Source: Drosophila persimilis
Taxonomy: Eukaryota; Arthropoda; Insecta; Diptera; Drosophilidae
Direction: 5' to 3'
DNA: 64,000 bases
Assembly (NCBI RefSeq): GCF_003286085.1
Contig: NW_020825321.1
Span: 2,356,001-2,420,000, forward strand
Shown piece by piece: positions 21,203-31,644 of the stretch (position 1 is its first letter; the number at the start of each line of letters is the position of its first letter). The translations under genes were made by a program, and so were the position numbers. Under the pieces are notes generated by a model, which saw only the letters and a list, made by a program, of their open reading frames with translations, was not told the DNA's origin and did no database searches.

Positions 21203-22663
21203 ATGATGCAAACACCGCCGCCGTTGCACTGGAAAGAGAGAGAGAAGGAAGAAGCTGTACCAGGAATGTCGCACCCGAGTGCAAACGAGATGGAAGATTT
21301 AGAAAATGCGGAAAACAATACTGATGACAAGATTGATCAAATGATAAAGTTGCTAAGTTTGAAAGTGCTTTGCGATGAGCAACGAGAAATGAAGATCGCT
21401 CCAGATAATTTTACAAAAGTTGTGAGCGATTGTGATGGAAAATCGGTTCCCATAGAAAAATGGTTTAAGATTTTCGAAAAAAATGCCGACGCATATGAGC
21501 TTACTGAAAAGCAAAAGTATGTGCAGGCCAGAGGAAAAATGACCGGTGCAGCTAAGCTTTTCCTTGAAGCAGAATGCGTGTGCACCTATGAGGAACTCAA
21601 GAACGTATTATTGGATGAATTCACATGTAGCTATAACAGTGCAGACATTCATAAGCTGCTTCAAGAAAGAAAGAGGAAGAGTAGTGAGTCGATGCACGAG
21701 TACTTGGTGCAGATGAGAAAAATAGCAGCAGTCGGACATGTTGAAGACGCGGCTGTTATAAGCCATATTGTGAACGGTCTGGACATAAGAAAAGAGTATA
21801 AGTATGCCATGTATCGCTGTAAGACCTTCAGTGCCTTGAAAGAAGAGTTCGATATCTATGATCGTTTGAACATATTGGAGAAGAAGGGCAATAACGAACA
21901 GCATAAGACGAGTTTCAAGCAGCAAAGTGGGCAAAGCGGTAAAAAAGAATATTGCTATAACTGTGGATCAGGAGAACACAAACGCAAAGACTGCAAAGCC
22001 GAAACGAAGTGTTTTAAGTGCAATCAGAATGGTCACATTTCGCGTAACTGTCCTTATGAAGCTGATAAAGTTGATAAAGTTCGCGTCATTTTGGATCGCA
22101 GTCGCATGAAAAAAATTCAAATAAACGGCATTGTAGTTGACTGTCTTGTGGATACAGGGTCAGATGTAACCATAATCAAAGAGAGTATGTTGAAGACCAT
22201 GAAAAACGTTAAACTTTTGAAGTGCACAACTATGTTGCGCGGTCTGGGTCAGATATCAACAAAGCCTGTTGGATACTTTAATGCAGAAGTTACCGTGGAT
22301 AACTTGCAGACCACACAGAAGTTTTAAGTAGTCCCCAGTAGTCAGATTGATTTCGACGCACTTTTGGGGCATGATTTCATTAAAAAGTTCCGTTTCGTCG
22401 CTGATATGCAAGGATACACGTTCTTGAAGCATGACGCATATCCTGTGCCAACAGATGAGCATGCTCTTATATATAATGTAACTGAAGAGTCATCCTTTGT
22501 AGCTCCACCGCAATATCGAAAAGACGTTGAACAGATGATAAGAAACAGTTACCAAATGCCCACAGAAGTTGCAAAGCAGTCTCCAATTCAACTGAAGATA
22601 GTTCCCGACGGAGTAATCAAGCCGTTTCATCACTCACCGAGTCGTTTATCGACAGACGAAGCC
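21203..22663 (+). pseudogene. gag-protease of element F
   Basis: A 374-codon frame from 21203 to a TAA at 22325, after which the frame stays open to about 22670. Two CCHC knuckles are clear (CYNCGSGEHKRKDC and CFKCNQNGHISRNC). A retroviral-type protease follows with CLVDTGSDVTII and, after the stop, LLGHDFIKKF. The last residues (FHHSPSRLSTDEA) are the usual lead-in to gypsy RT. The TAA splits the protease, so the copy is inactive. The start could be the second Met, since 21203-21206 has tandem ATGs. Confidence 0.85.
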
Positions 22664-22675
22664 AGTGCCGTAAAG

Positions 22676-22787
22676 AACAAAAAGTCGGAAGAACAGAATC
22701 ATTATTTGCACATCTTAAATCAAACACTTTGTACTCTTTTTCGATCAAAACATTATTAATAAACGATACTTTAATATTAATCTTACA
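22676..22787 (+). repeat. Truncated LTR of F, directly abutting the next LTR
   Basis: It corresponds to the last ~110 bp of the F LTR. It meets the next LTR as CTTACA|TGTAAAGG with no base between. The left edge lies within the microhomology with RT-flanking sequence. Confidence 0.88.
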
Positions 22788-23076
22788 TGTAAAGGACAGT
22801 GTATCAAGCAGTTAACACTATCCCATCTAAATTAACATTTGAACTTAAGATACCATCGATAAGACCTAACCGATATAACCAGACTTAACCGATGTTTAAA
22901 AGACCTAGCCGATAAGGGGTTATCGATATGGGAGTCGGTAGTTGGAAGTAGAAGCAGAAAGTTGAACAAAAAGTCGGAAGAACAGAATCATTAATTGCAC
23001 ATCTTAAATCAAACACTTTGTACTCTTTTTCGATCAAAACATTATTAATAAACGATACTTTAATATTAATCTTACA
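22788..23076 (+). repeat. 3' LTR of element F
   Basis: A full 289-bp LTR ending TTACA before the TTTA target duplication. It is nearly identical to 20509-20797, which implies a young insertion. Confidence 0.9.
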
Positions 23077-23080
23077 TTTA

Positions 23081-24390
23081 TAGGTAATCAAAAGGTACAA
23101 AAGTGCTGAGTCTGTAAAATATATGTTTTGTGTATTATGGATAATTTTAGTGTCTGGTGGGCAATTGCGACATTTTGATGGTCAGCAACTGCCCCGCTGT
23201 CTTCGCACTCTGCGGAGAGAGTGCATTGTCAGCAGAACTCACTGCAGTGGCTAGTGTGTTGTCGTGAGGTATTATATTGCATGTTACGTAGAACATTGTG
23301 TCACGGTGCCACTGTGTTATGCCGACGGGTATTATACACTATTACTTAAACATATTTCTGCAACTGAACAGTGTCGATGTTTTTACCTCCGACGTACCCA
23401 CCCTACCTGAGATCCGAATCACAACGTTCTGGATCTCCCTGCCATGTGCAGCAGCCTTACCCCCCCGTTGCTGTGGCTCCTCTTCCCACCATACGAACCG
23501 ATTAGAAATTAATTTTCTTTCTTATAATTTTCACGTTAATTTCCTACTTTTACTTTACCTACTTTACTTGCATCATTGCTAAACTAAGCCTGCCTATTCA
23601 TTCCCCCTTCATCTTATCATTACGGGTGGTTAATAAATAAATAAATAAATAGGAATAATTAATATAATAAATATAAATAAGTTACATACATAAATAGATA
23701 TGGACGGACTTAAATTAGGGGATTAACATATACATATAAATGGAGACGTCTAACAAAAATAAATAATGGGAATAAATAAGTTAATTTTTCTCTCCCTAAA
23801 TGGGCGAAGGACCCGCACTACGTGGGCAGGATAGTTTCTTCGAGACCAGCAAAAAGCAAGCCAGGATGGCGGAGCTGTGACCTATTCCCTATGGATTTGG
23901 CAACAAAAAGAATAAATTTTGGGTTTCTTTACTCCCCCTTTGGAGCGGACTCACTCTTGTGCTTTTGGGTCTACTTTCCATTCCGCTGGTCAGCTCTAAA
24001 GTTCCTGGTGTTTCACTGATCTTGATCCCCTGGAATCACAAATTTATTTATCTTTTTATAAGGTGATGGCCACTACTCCATTCTCATCCCACTCACTTTT
24101 TCTTTCAAAAACTAAAAAATTACGGCACTTTCTCCGTCAACCGGCGCGCATACTCCTCCGTTGCGGGAAATTTTTTTCTGAACCCGCTCTTTGCTTAGCT
24201 GCTCTATATAATGCTCCCGGGCCGCTGATCCCTATCGCTCTCTTCTATCGCCCTTGAACCAGGTTCTACGGCATCGCCTGATTCGGGCTGCTGGCGGCTC
24301 TTTTTCTTTGGGGTGTGGGTGAGTTGACTTCAGGACTCCGTTATGGGCTGCGATCGAAAATCCTCTCTCATAACGGCTCCGCGCGGTGCC
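23081..24390. other. Unassigned AT-rich stretch, probably the rest of G's LTR and flank
   Basis: No convincing coding region. It holds an AAAT microsatellite (23630-23652) and AT-rich sequence to about 23800. A promoter-like CTATATAATGCTCCCGGG lies at 24201-24218, with pyrimidine-rich sequence downstream. It starts directly after the target duplication of F, so its first part should continue the LTR of element G. Confidence 0.4.
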
Positions 24391-27110
24391 AACAAACGTT
24401 GGGGGAGTGACATATCTATAATTCTCCATGTCGCATACACATTATGTTTACGTCTAATTCACCCACCCTATCCACAAAGTAACAGGACACCACTCAAGAA
24501 TCAATAACTGATTCTTCCCACAATCCGAGCTAGAATCCCATAATATAAACAATGAACCCCATTGATTCATCAACGCCAGAATCACGCCACTCTCGAGAAA
24601 TCGATTCTTTAGAATCACGCCACTCATGAGGCCCAATCAGAGCTAGACATAAAACCAAGGAGTATCCTAGCTCCCTCATGTATTGCAACACCGATCGCCA
24701 GAAGCGGATGCCTTTCATCAAAGCCGACGCATCCCCAAATATCGGTCCTGGAAAGCAACGCCAAAGCCAAAGTCGAGAGCTCCAAGAGATGGGCTCATGG
24801 AAACTAGCCAACGACAGAAGAATCAGTTCCGTTTGAGACAAACAGACCTACAGTCAAGTCGGGGAATTCATTTAAATCTAGTAACATAAAGATATTAAGT
24901 TTGTAAAATAATATATATATAAGAAACATTATTCCAAATTCATATTACTCAGTTTTCAAAATCTTCATTTGCTTTACAAATTTACTCAATAGAAGAAGCT
25001 ATATAGTGAATACATTAATTAAGACAATGGTAAACGAGATATAAAGATGTAAATCTAACAGCTTGTTCTTAGACCAGCAGCGTATAGCTTTTTATGTGAT
25101 AATGATAAAGGCGAACGAGAACTTGAACTTGAAATTTAACTTGATTTAACTTTAGAAACATCGGAATCAAAATAAAACAACAATTTGCTGATAGCATGGT
25201 TCTGAGGCAATGTGGCTTAGGCTAGCCTAATTACTCCATCCTTTGTAAATTTTTGTATGCTGCTGACGATTATGTCCTCCGACTTTTGAGATTGACAGGT
25301 TCAAACTGAAGTTCAGATATTCAGCAAAGGTGTATGGTGGTTGGTCTTTCACGAGCTGTAAATGATTTCCGCTATTGAGCTAGCCCAACGTCGACGGTTC
25401 TGCATCCACTTTGCCGCCGTGAATGTGCACTGCACTAACTCCCTGCTAGGTTAGCCAACTTATAATATTAGGGATTTTTTTTTTTAAACCATTGCAGAAA
25501 TGAAAACCGAAGCCAACTTCGAACTAAACTTCTTAATTGCATTGCTCTGGCTAAAGTTACGAGAAAAGTCCTCACCACCAGCTTTAAGTTGCACGTTCCT
25601 ACTGCATAGACTATATTTCGTCGCGTTAAGGTCATGCCACTTCTTTATGTTTTTCTAAGCATCTTGTGTTGCCAGCTGTAACATATCAGAGTTTTCTAAT
25701 CGGACGTCGTTGCTCAACAGATCCATGTCTCGCAATAGGGTATAATCTTGCTATGGGACAGTGTTAGGTACAAAAAGGTGGAATATAAATTATATAGAAA
25801 ATAGGACGGTTCAAGAGCATCGAAACCGTTTTTCAGGAAACACTTAAAAAATACCTCTAAACTATCACATTAGGTTCATTTCAAAGGGATGACCTACCTG
25901 TTTGAGGGCTGTTTGAATCGCAACATGGAACCAATCGATTGGTTCGTATCTGTATTCCTATCGTATTTATATTCCTCCTTTGTGTACCTAACACTAACCC
26001 GATTGCAATCGTAAAAACAGGTCCATTGTCAGTAAGAGGGAGGAGACAGAATATAAATGAGCGAAGGATCGATATTGATTTGAGAGGATTTTACATGAGT
26101 GAGAAAGAGGATTGAGATCCAAGTTATTTTACATTATGGCTGCCAGAACCGATCTGTTCAATCGTTCACTAGCATTGGCCTGAGGAGAATATATTGTCGT
26201 ACATCGATGGGTAATGCCAAAACTTGTTAGAAAAGCCTGGAAAAAACTAGATTTAAACTGCGAACCATTATCCGTTAGAACATCTTCCGGCACTTCAAAG
26301 GTGTAGAATATGGAGCTTTCCTGGTACTTACACATTTTTGGTGCCGTGAACTTCTTTAGAGGGCTAAGAATATGGAACTTCGTCCTATAGTCTACTACTA
26401 TAAAAAACCCAATATTTCCATTTTTAATGCGGTGGTACGGACCTAATAGATCCATATACAAGCATTGAAAGGGGCGGATCGACAAATATGGCATTCTGAG
26501 ATGTACTCTCGAATTTGTCTTACCATTCGGAGCCAGAAGAAATACCTTTTGAGTTTTTCTACCATATTAGCCATACCACAATGTGCATACCCAATGTTTC
26601 CTGGATTCCTCGTGTCCGTCATTATCTCTATTGAACTCGGTTCTTTTATAAACAGATCCATCGATAGCTTTTAAGTCAAGCAGTTTTGACTGATTCTCTT
26701 GTATTCGTTGAATCACTCTAAGATATTCGGCGACTTAAAATGATTAGACTGTAAATCAATCACGGGACTACTGGCATCGAATTCTTCTATGGCAGGTTGG
26801 TTCTATCGAGACAGGGCATCAGCAACAACGTTTTCTGACCCTCGCCTATGTGTAATAGAAAAATTGAATGATTGTAATTTCATCGAGCACCTCGCTAGTC
26901 TTCCAGAAAGATCTTTTAAAGAGGCATGATCCGTTACTACCACAAAATCTTGACCTTCTATATATGCACGAAATTTTTGTATCCACTTGATAACGGCTAA
27001 GCATTCTTATTCGCTAACGGTGTAGTTCCGTTGGGCTTTCGATCATTTTTCCGACATATAAGCGATTGGAAGTTCCACACCCTCGCGCTCTTGCGCCAGG
27101 ACACAACCTA
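24391..27110 (-). mobile_element. Inverted copy 2 of the dead gypsy C unit
   Basis: The reverse complement aligns with 11300-14010, including the non-coding part, the small TIR element at the same site and the integrase. Minus-strand coding shows the integrase zinc domain (26661-26443) and core with LTDNGSQFKSS (26494-26129). RNase H remnants (ALSR, VVTDHA) extend to 27110. Relative to copy 1 it lacks part of the integrase linker. At 27110/27111 it changes to Bel/Pao gag. Confidence 0.85.
25760..25995. mobile_element. Small TIR element, copy 2
   Basis: The same inverted-repeat ends as 12421-12627, with about 29 bp more internal sequence. It sits at the same position within gypsy C integrase, so it was carried by duplication rather than inserted independently. 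Confidence 0.7.
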
Positions 27111-28665
27111 AATGAATTCCTTTGTCCGTAACAAGGTCTATATCGAAAAAAATAGCGACTCCATGACGGGTGCGGAGCTGGAAGCCAGGTTAAGTCTGAT
27201 TGAGACAAACTTTAATCAGTTCTGCAACATGATATCGAGGACGCCAGCGAATATGAAAGCCGCTATGAAGTTTAGGAGGTTTATTGCGAATTAAATGCCA
27301 AGCTACTAAGCTGTCTTGGAAATAAGAGACGGCGGCAGTCCAATGTAGGTGATCTTCTAAATAGTGTCTCGTTCATCGAGACTTCCCAAGCTAAAGCTGC
27401 CTGAGTTCGCTGGAAAGTTTACGGAATGGACCAGCTGGTACAATACCTTTGCTACTCTAATAGAATCAGACTCTAAATTGGATGAGTTGTATAAATTTAT
27501 TCATTTGAGATCATCGTTAGGAGCTGGACCGTTAAGTGAGATTGATAGTTTGGCTTTAACAGGGCTCAATTATCGCAAGGCACTACGATTATTGAAAGAT
27601 CGCTATGAAAATAAGGCAATTCTTCTGGAGCTATTCAACTTAAGGCGGCTAAGAAGACCCGACACAGAGGGACTGAGAGTGCTGGTAGACAATGTAAATT
27701 TCCAATTAGTAGCACTCAAGTCGTTAAGCGACGATAAGGAGATTCTGGATGCAGTAATTTTCCATCTAATCGTACAAAGCTTGCTGAAGATACAATGGAT
27801 AGGTGGGAAGTTGAGTGCGATTGCCAGAAGTTACCGTCGTGGTCATTGTTATCGCAGTTTCTGATAAACAGAGGAGTCAATATGGCAAATAGGGAAGTTC
27901 GACGATGAAAAGGAGCCCGACCCAGTGGTAGAGGTGAGATGAAAAATGCGACCTTAGCTGCAACAATAGGGAGCAATGGCTGCTACGTTTGTCCTGGGAC
28001 CCATGGATTGAAAGGGTGTCAAAGGTTTTAAGAACTATTATCAGTACAACGTTATCATGAGGCGAAGAAGCATTTGCTGTGCCTGATTTGTTTTAGCAAG
28101 CGACATACAACTAGAAACTGTAATGGTCCGCGATGTAGGATTTGCAGCAAGCCGCATCATGAACTTCTGCATCGAGAGATACCTATTGTTGCCAATGAGC
28201 CAGGGCTCAAAGGGCAGGAGTTGCAAGAGCCAAAGTCACTGCATAGCTCCCTATTATCTAGATCATTCACCAACTTTCTTGCGACCGCTGTAGCTCAAAT
28301 CAAAGCTATAGACGGAGGATATCGCAATTGCAGGTGCGTGTTAGATTCCGGTAGTCAATTAAATTTTCTGACGGCTGGGATAGTCTCGGCCCTGGGCCTA
28401 GAAATGTGCGACTAAGTCATACAGCTCAGTGGTATTGGAAATGCGACATCTAAAGTTATGGGAGAGGTGCAAGCGACTTTTAAATCTAGTCACCAGATAT
28501 ATGACTACCGAGGACTTCTGTGTGCTGAAGGAAATAACTCAGTATAACCCAACAAGCTCAGGAATTTGTCCGGAGTGGGTTCCACCCAAGGGAGTTACGC
28601 TGGCCGACCCTACATTTCAGTCCGGGGAAGATATTGACATGCTAGTTGACTTCACAGCCTCCCGC
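27111..28665 (+). pseudogene. gag-protease of Bel/Pao element E (5' half)
   Basis: Bel/Pao Gag with a DUF1759-like capsid (LPKLKLPEFAGKFTEWTSWY, then LKDRYENKAILLE), zinc-finger segments (CLICFSKRHTTRNC, CRICSKPHHELLH) and protease (VLDSGSQLNFL, LADPTFQSGEDIDML). Stops after the first 60 codons and frameshifts between segments make it a pseudogene. The first codons match 60260-60300 of another copy. Its natural continuation, pol from just before RT, is found at 41994-44280, beyond the nested LOA and gypsy B insertions. Confidence 0.82.
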
Positions 28666-28953
28666 CCCCAAGCTCACTTGGACCTATAGGAGGTCCATTG
28701 TGTTGCCGCATGGGCATGTGCCCCTTCTCGTTGCCTGAAACCGTGAGAGCACACTACTGAAGGTTAATGGCAATCCCATCCGGAGGCTTGGATGAATTTG
28801 CACAAGGTCGCTGATTTGATTTCGGACAGGTCCGAGATGTCCGTGAGGAGAGCCCCGAGAATACGAATACGACGATTTCCAAGGCCTCGTCGCGACGACT
28901 CCTGCAGAATTCGTTATGAGGGATTGACAGTGTAGAGGCATGAGTGCCGATCT
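28666..28953 (-). mobile_element. LOA-clade LINE, 3' end fragment
   Basis: The reverse complement matches the ORF2 3' end and 3' UTR of the full-length LINE (about 59766-60113), including the zinc-finger region. It has the same orientation as 39361-41993. The two flank gypsy B and are best read as parts of one LINE copy, missing about 1.15 kb between them. Confidence 0.85.
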
Positions 28954-29999
28954 TATCTCATTATTACTTAATTTTTTAGTACTACTAGGATGATCATTAT
29001 GACAAAGACAACGCTGAATCTTTATTTTCCACAAACTAAAATAAGAAATAGGCTAAGAGAACCCCAAATAGTGAGGCCTTTTTACTTAGTAGTAGAATTA
29101 AGAGCACCAACACGAAAGAGAGACGCATACTACGCAGCAAAGAGCGCCAGCAGGGAAGAGAGCGAAGCGGCAGAGAAGCCGTCGATCGGTCTAACGCCCA
29201 CGCAGCCGAGGGAGAGAGCCGACGGCGAACCATGCAGACACCCCCGAGCCGAGGCCGGCAGCCGAAAGCTGCGCAGCAGCGAAGCGGCAGAGAAGCTACG
29301 GAAAAAGAAAAGCAGAGGCCTGGCACGGTCCAGGGCGGGCGAGGCTCGGGAGTAATCTCGGAGGGCTGAACCAGAACGGTTGTAAAAAAATAAACAGTGC
29401 CCCGACCCCGCGAGAAGTGGAATAAAATAAGTCGTGCCCACCGTGACGAGGACCCACCGCAGGACCCAAAGAAGGGAAAACAAGGGTGAGCTACCTCACG
29501 TATGTAAGCTCTGGGGGGGATAGATCGGTGCAGTAGGCAGGGTGTAAGCTCAGGAGCAGAAGTTTTCCAAAATGTTAAATGCGTATCGATATCCACATGG
29601 TAGCTATTAAATTTTTTTCGTTTATTCCCCCACAATAAAGACACCCACCTCAACCCACCGGTTTCAGAACTTTCGCCCGTAGGAGTCCCTCACCCCCTCC
29701 CCCTCTCTTCCCTATTCCCTGGAGGGCCCGGCGAAGTGGATGTGAGTCGTGGATCATGCGGCATCCACCAAGCTGGGCTTCCCTTTCCCATACCTTTCTC
29801 CCCTGGGTACCCGGCGATGCTGGATGTGAGTCGTGGATTCACGCGGCATCCGCAAAGCTGGGTTCCCTCTCCTACACCCTCGCCCTGGGGACCCGGCGAC
29901 GCAGATGTGAGTCGTGGATCATGCGGCATCTGCTAAGCTGGAGGGACTGGGCCCTGGACAGACTGAGAAGCTGTACCTCGGCCTGAGAACTTTCTTACA
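28954..29999 (+). repeat. 5' LTR of element B
   Basis: It matches 37015-37050 plus 38162-39360. It ends CTTTCTTACA before the primer site. Three tandem units of about 70-80 bp (29725-29940) share GGATGTGAGTCGTGGAT and GCGGCATCC. An AATAAA lies at 29633. Confidence 0.88.
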
Positions 30000-30001
30000 G
30001 A

Positions 30002-30020
30002 TGGCGCCCTAGAAAAGACC
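30002..30020 (+). other. Primer-binding site of element B
   Basis: TGGCGCCCTAGAAAAGACC follows the LTR after two bases. The first eight bases match the tRNA-Lys-type site of A; the rest has diverged. Confidence 0.7.
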
Positions 30021-30088
30021 TACGAGGGGGAGTCCGTGAGCTAGGGAACAAGTGAAAAGCAGTGAAAGTGAAATGGAGGGGGTCACTA

Positions 30089-30395
30089 CCGAGCAGTCAG
30101 ACAGTTAATACCGAGCAGTCAGAGAGAGTTATTACCGAGCTTCCACAGGGAACCATTTTCTGTACCGTGCCACGTATCCTTCGACAGGATCATCCAACCC
30201 AGTGCTGTGTATCCTAGTACAGGATCATCGATCTAGTACCGTTCCGCGTGTCCTTCGAACAGGACCCCCCCACCTCAGTGCCGTGTATCCTAGTATAGGA
30301 TCTCCGATCCAGTACCTTGCCACGTATCCTTCGACAGGACTCCCCACCCAGTGCCGTGTATCCTAGTACAGGAGCCACCGACCCAGTACCGTGCT
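30089..30395 (+). repeat. Leader tandem repeats with hairpin cores (element B)
   Basis: Three copies of TACCGAGCAGTCAG-like sequence (30089-30140) precede a dimeric array. In the array a unit with TATCCTTCGACAGGA alternates with a unit with TATCCTAGTACAGGA, three times each, with a dimer period of about 75 bp. Each core is an inverted repeat (TCCT/AGGA) that could fold as a hairpin. The array ends about 45 bp before the gag ATG. Confidence 0.8.
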
Positions 30396-30440
30396 GATAA
30401 CGACTCGCACCGGTGCCCCGATTAGTGGAACAGGATCAGG

Positions 30441-31642
30441 ATGAACATCCGCTGGATAGCGTCCCGCAGGAAGGACGAGCTGCAGAGCCTGGCTAAGGAG
30501 TTTGGACTAGGAGAAACCGGGACTGTGGAGGATCTACGGAGCCGGATCACCGCATTCATCGCACGCCCTGGGCACCCCGAAGCCGTGCAGACAAGGCTGG
30601 ATGAATTGGCTACGCACTTTAGGAACATACCGAGCCCCAGGGACCACCGGAGCCCAGCCACGTCACCCGGGCCAGGGAGCCGGACGAAGATGGAAGACAG
30701 CAAGGAGGGACCAAAACTGCGATTGATTATACCCGAACTGCCCAGCACGAGCCAAGGATCCACCCACGAATACCGCGAGACAGCAACCGATACACCGGCC
30801 GCCCAGGACGAGCAACCACAACGAGCTGCCCAAGGACCACTCCAAGGAACCAGACCAGAGGCGTCCAGCAAGAACCACGAGCCAGGACCCACTACCACTG
30901 CACCCCTGGCCACGCCTATCCACCAGACCGCCACGGAAGGAGAACAGCCACGTTTTCCTCAGGGACATCGGGTCTCACGCCCCGGAGGGGGTGAGATCTC
31001 GTACTCGTTACTGGCGGACAATCTCCGGAAATGGGGACTTACTTTCGACGGCCAAGCGGACCCACTATCGTTCATCGAAAGGCTCGAGAAGCGAGTGGAA
31101 TCATACGGCGGGAGCCCCGAGCAGTTGCCGCAAGCCATCTCCGGTCTCCTTACAGGTAAGGCCGAAGGATGGTTCCGAACTTTTCAGATGCAGGGACAGA
31201 ATTGGACAGACTTTCGGAAAGAATTCCTAGAATTCTTCCTGCCCCCCAGATACTTCCAGCAACTGGAAGACACCATACGAAGTCGGGAACAGAAGCCCAA
31301 GGAATCCTTCCGGGATTACCTTATCGAATTACGTCTGATGATGCAGCGACCCCCAACACACACGAGACACCCGGGAAAACCGAGATCGCCAACCGAGGAA
31401 TCGGCCAGGAGGAAGAGCAAGCGATCGATGTACAACGAGCCTGCCGGAACTGCGGGGAAAACGGCCATTTCAGTGGTGCGTGCACAAACCGACAGAAGCT
31501 GTTCTGTTGGGAATGTGGCCACCGAGGGGTCCGGACCATCCACTGCTGTCGGAAACCCGCGTCGGGAAACGGATCGGGTCTCCGCCCAACTGGGACATGG
31601 CAGGAGGCGCGCACCCAGGAACAGGAGAAGCCCACCCATTAA
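30441..31642 (+). pseudogene. gag of element B (internally deleted)
   Basis: ATG 30441 starts MNIRWIASRRKDELQSL. Residues 10-42 fit a SAP-like motif (DELQ.LAKEFGLGETGTVEDLRSRI). A Pro/Thr-rich stretch and a capsid-like domain follow (FLEFFLPPRYFQQLEDTIR to LRLMMQR). At about 31350 sequence present in A after MMQR is missing and the frame shifts. The zinc region is then read in another frame to TAA 31640 (CRNCGENGHFSGAC, CWECGHRGVRTIHCC). The pol frame overlaps this end, consistent with -1 frameshifting in an intact relative. Confidence 0.88.
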
Positions 31643-31644
31643 GC

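Larger units (their letters stand above)
20509..23076 (+). mobile_element. Gypsy element F with pol deleted and an extra LTR
   Basis: It is bounded by TG...CA LTRs and a 4-bp target-site duplication TTTA (20505-20508 and 23077-23080). The order is 5' LTR (20509-20797), primer site, leader, gag-protease, the first codons before RT, a 5'-truncated LTR (about 22676-22787), then a full LTR (22788-23076). The deletion joins early RT to the middle of an LTR at the shared string GAACAAAAAGTCGG. With RT, RNase H and integrase gone, it could only have moved in trans, or the loss came after insertion. Confidence 0.88.

Noticed and set aside
28954-28975. Clear target-site duplication for element B
   Set aside because: The left edge TATCTCATT and right edge TTACA have no matching flanks; about 1.15 kb of the host LINE is missing between the flanks, so the edges are not a simple insertion.
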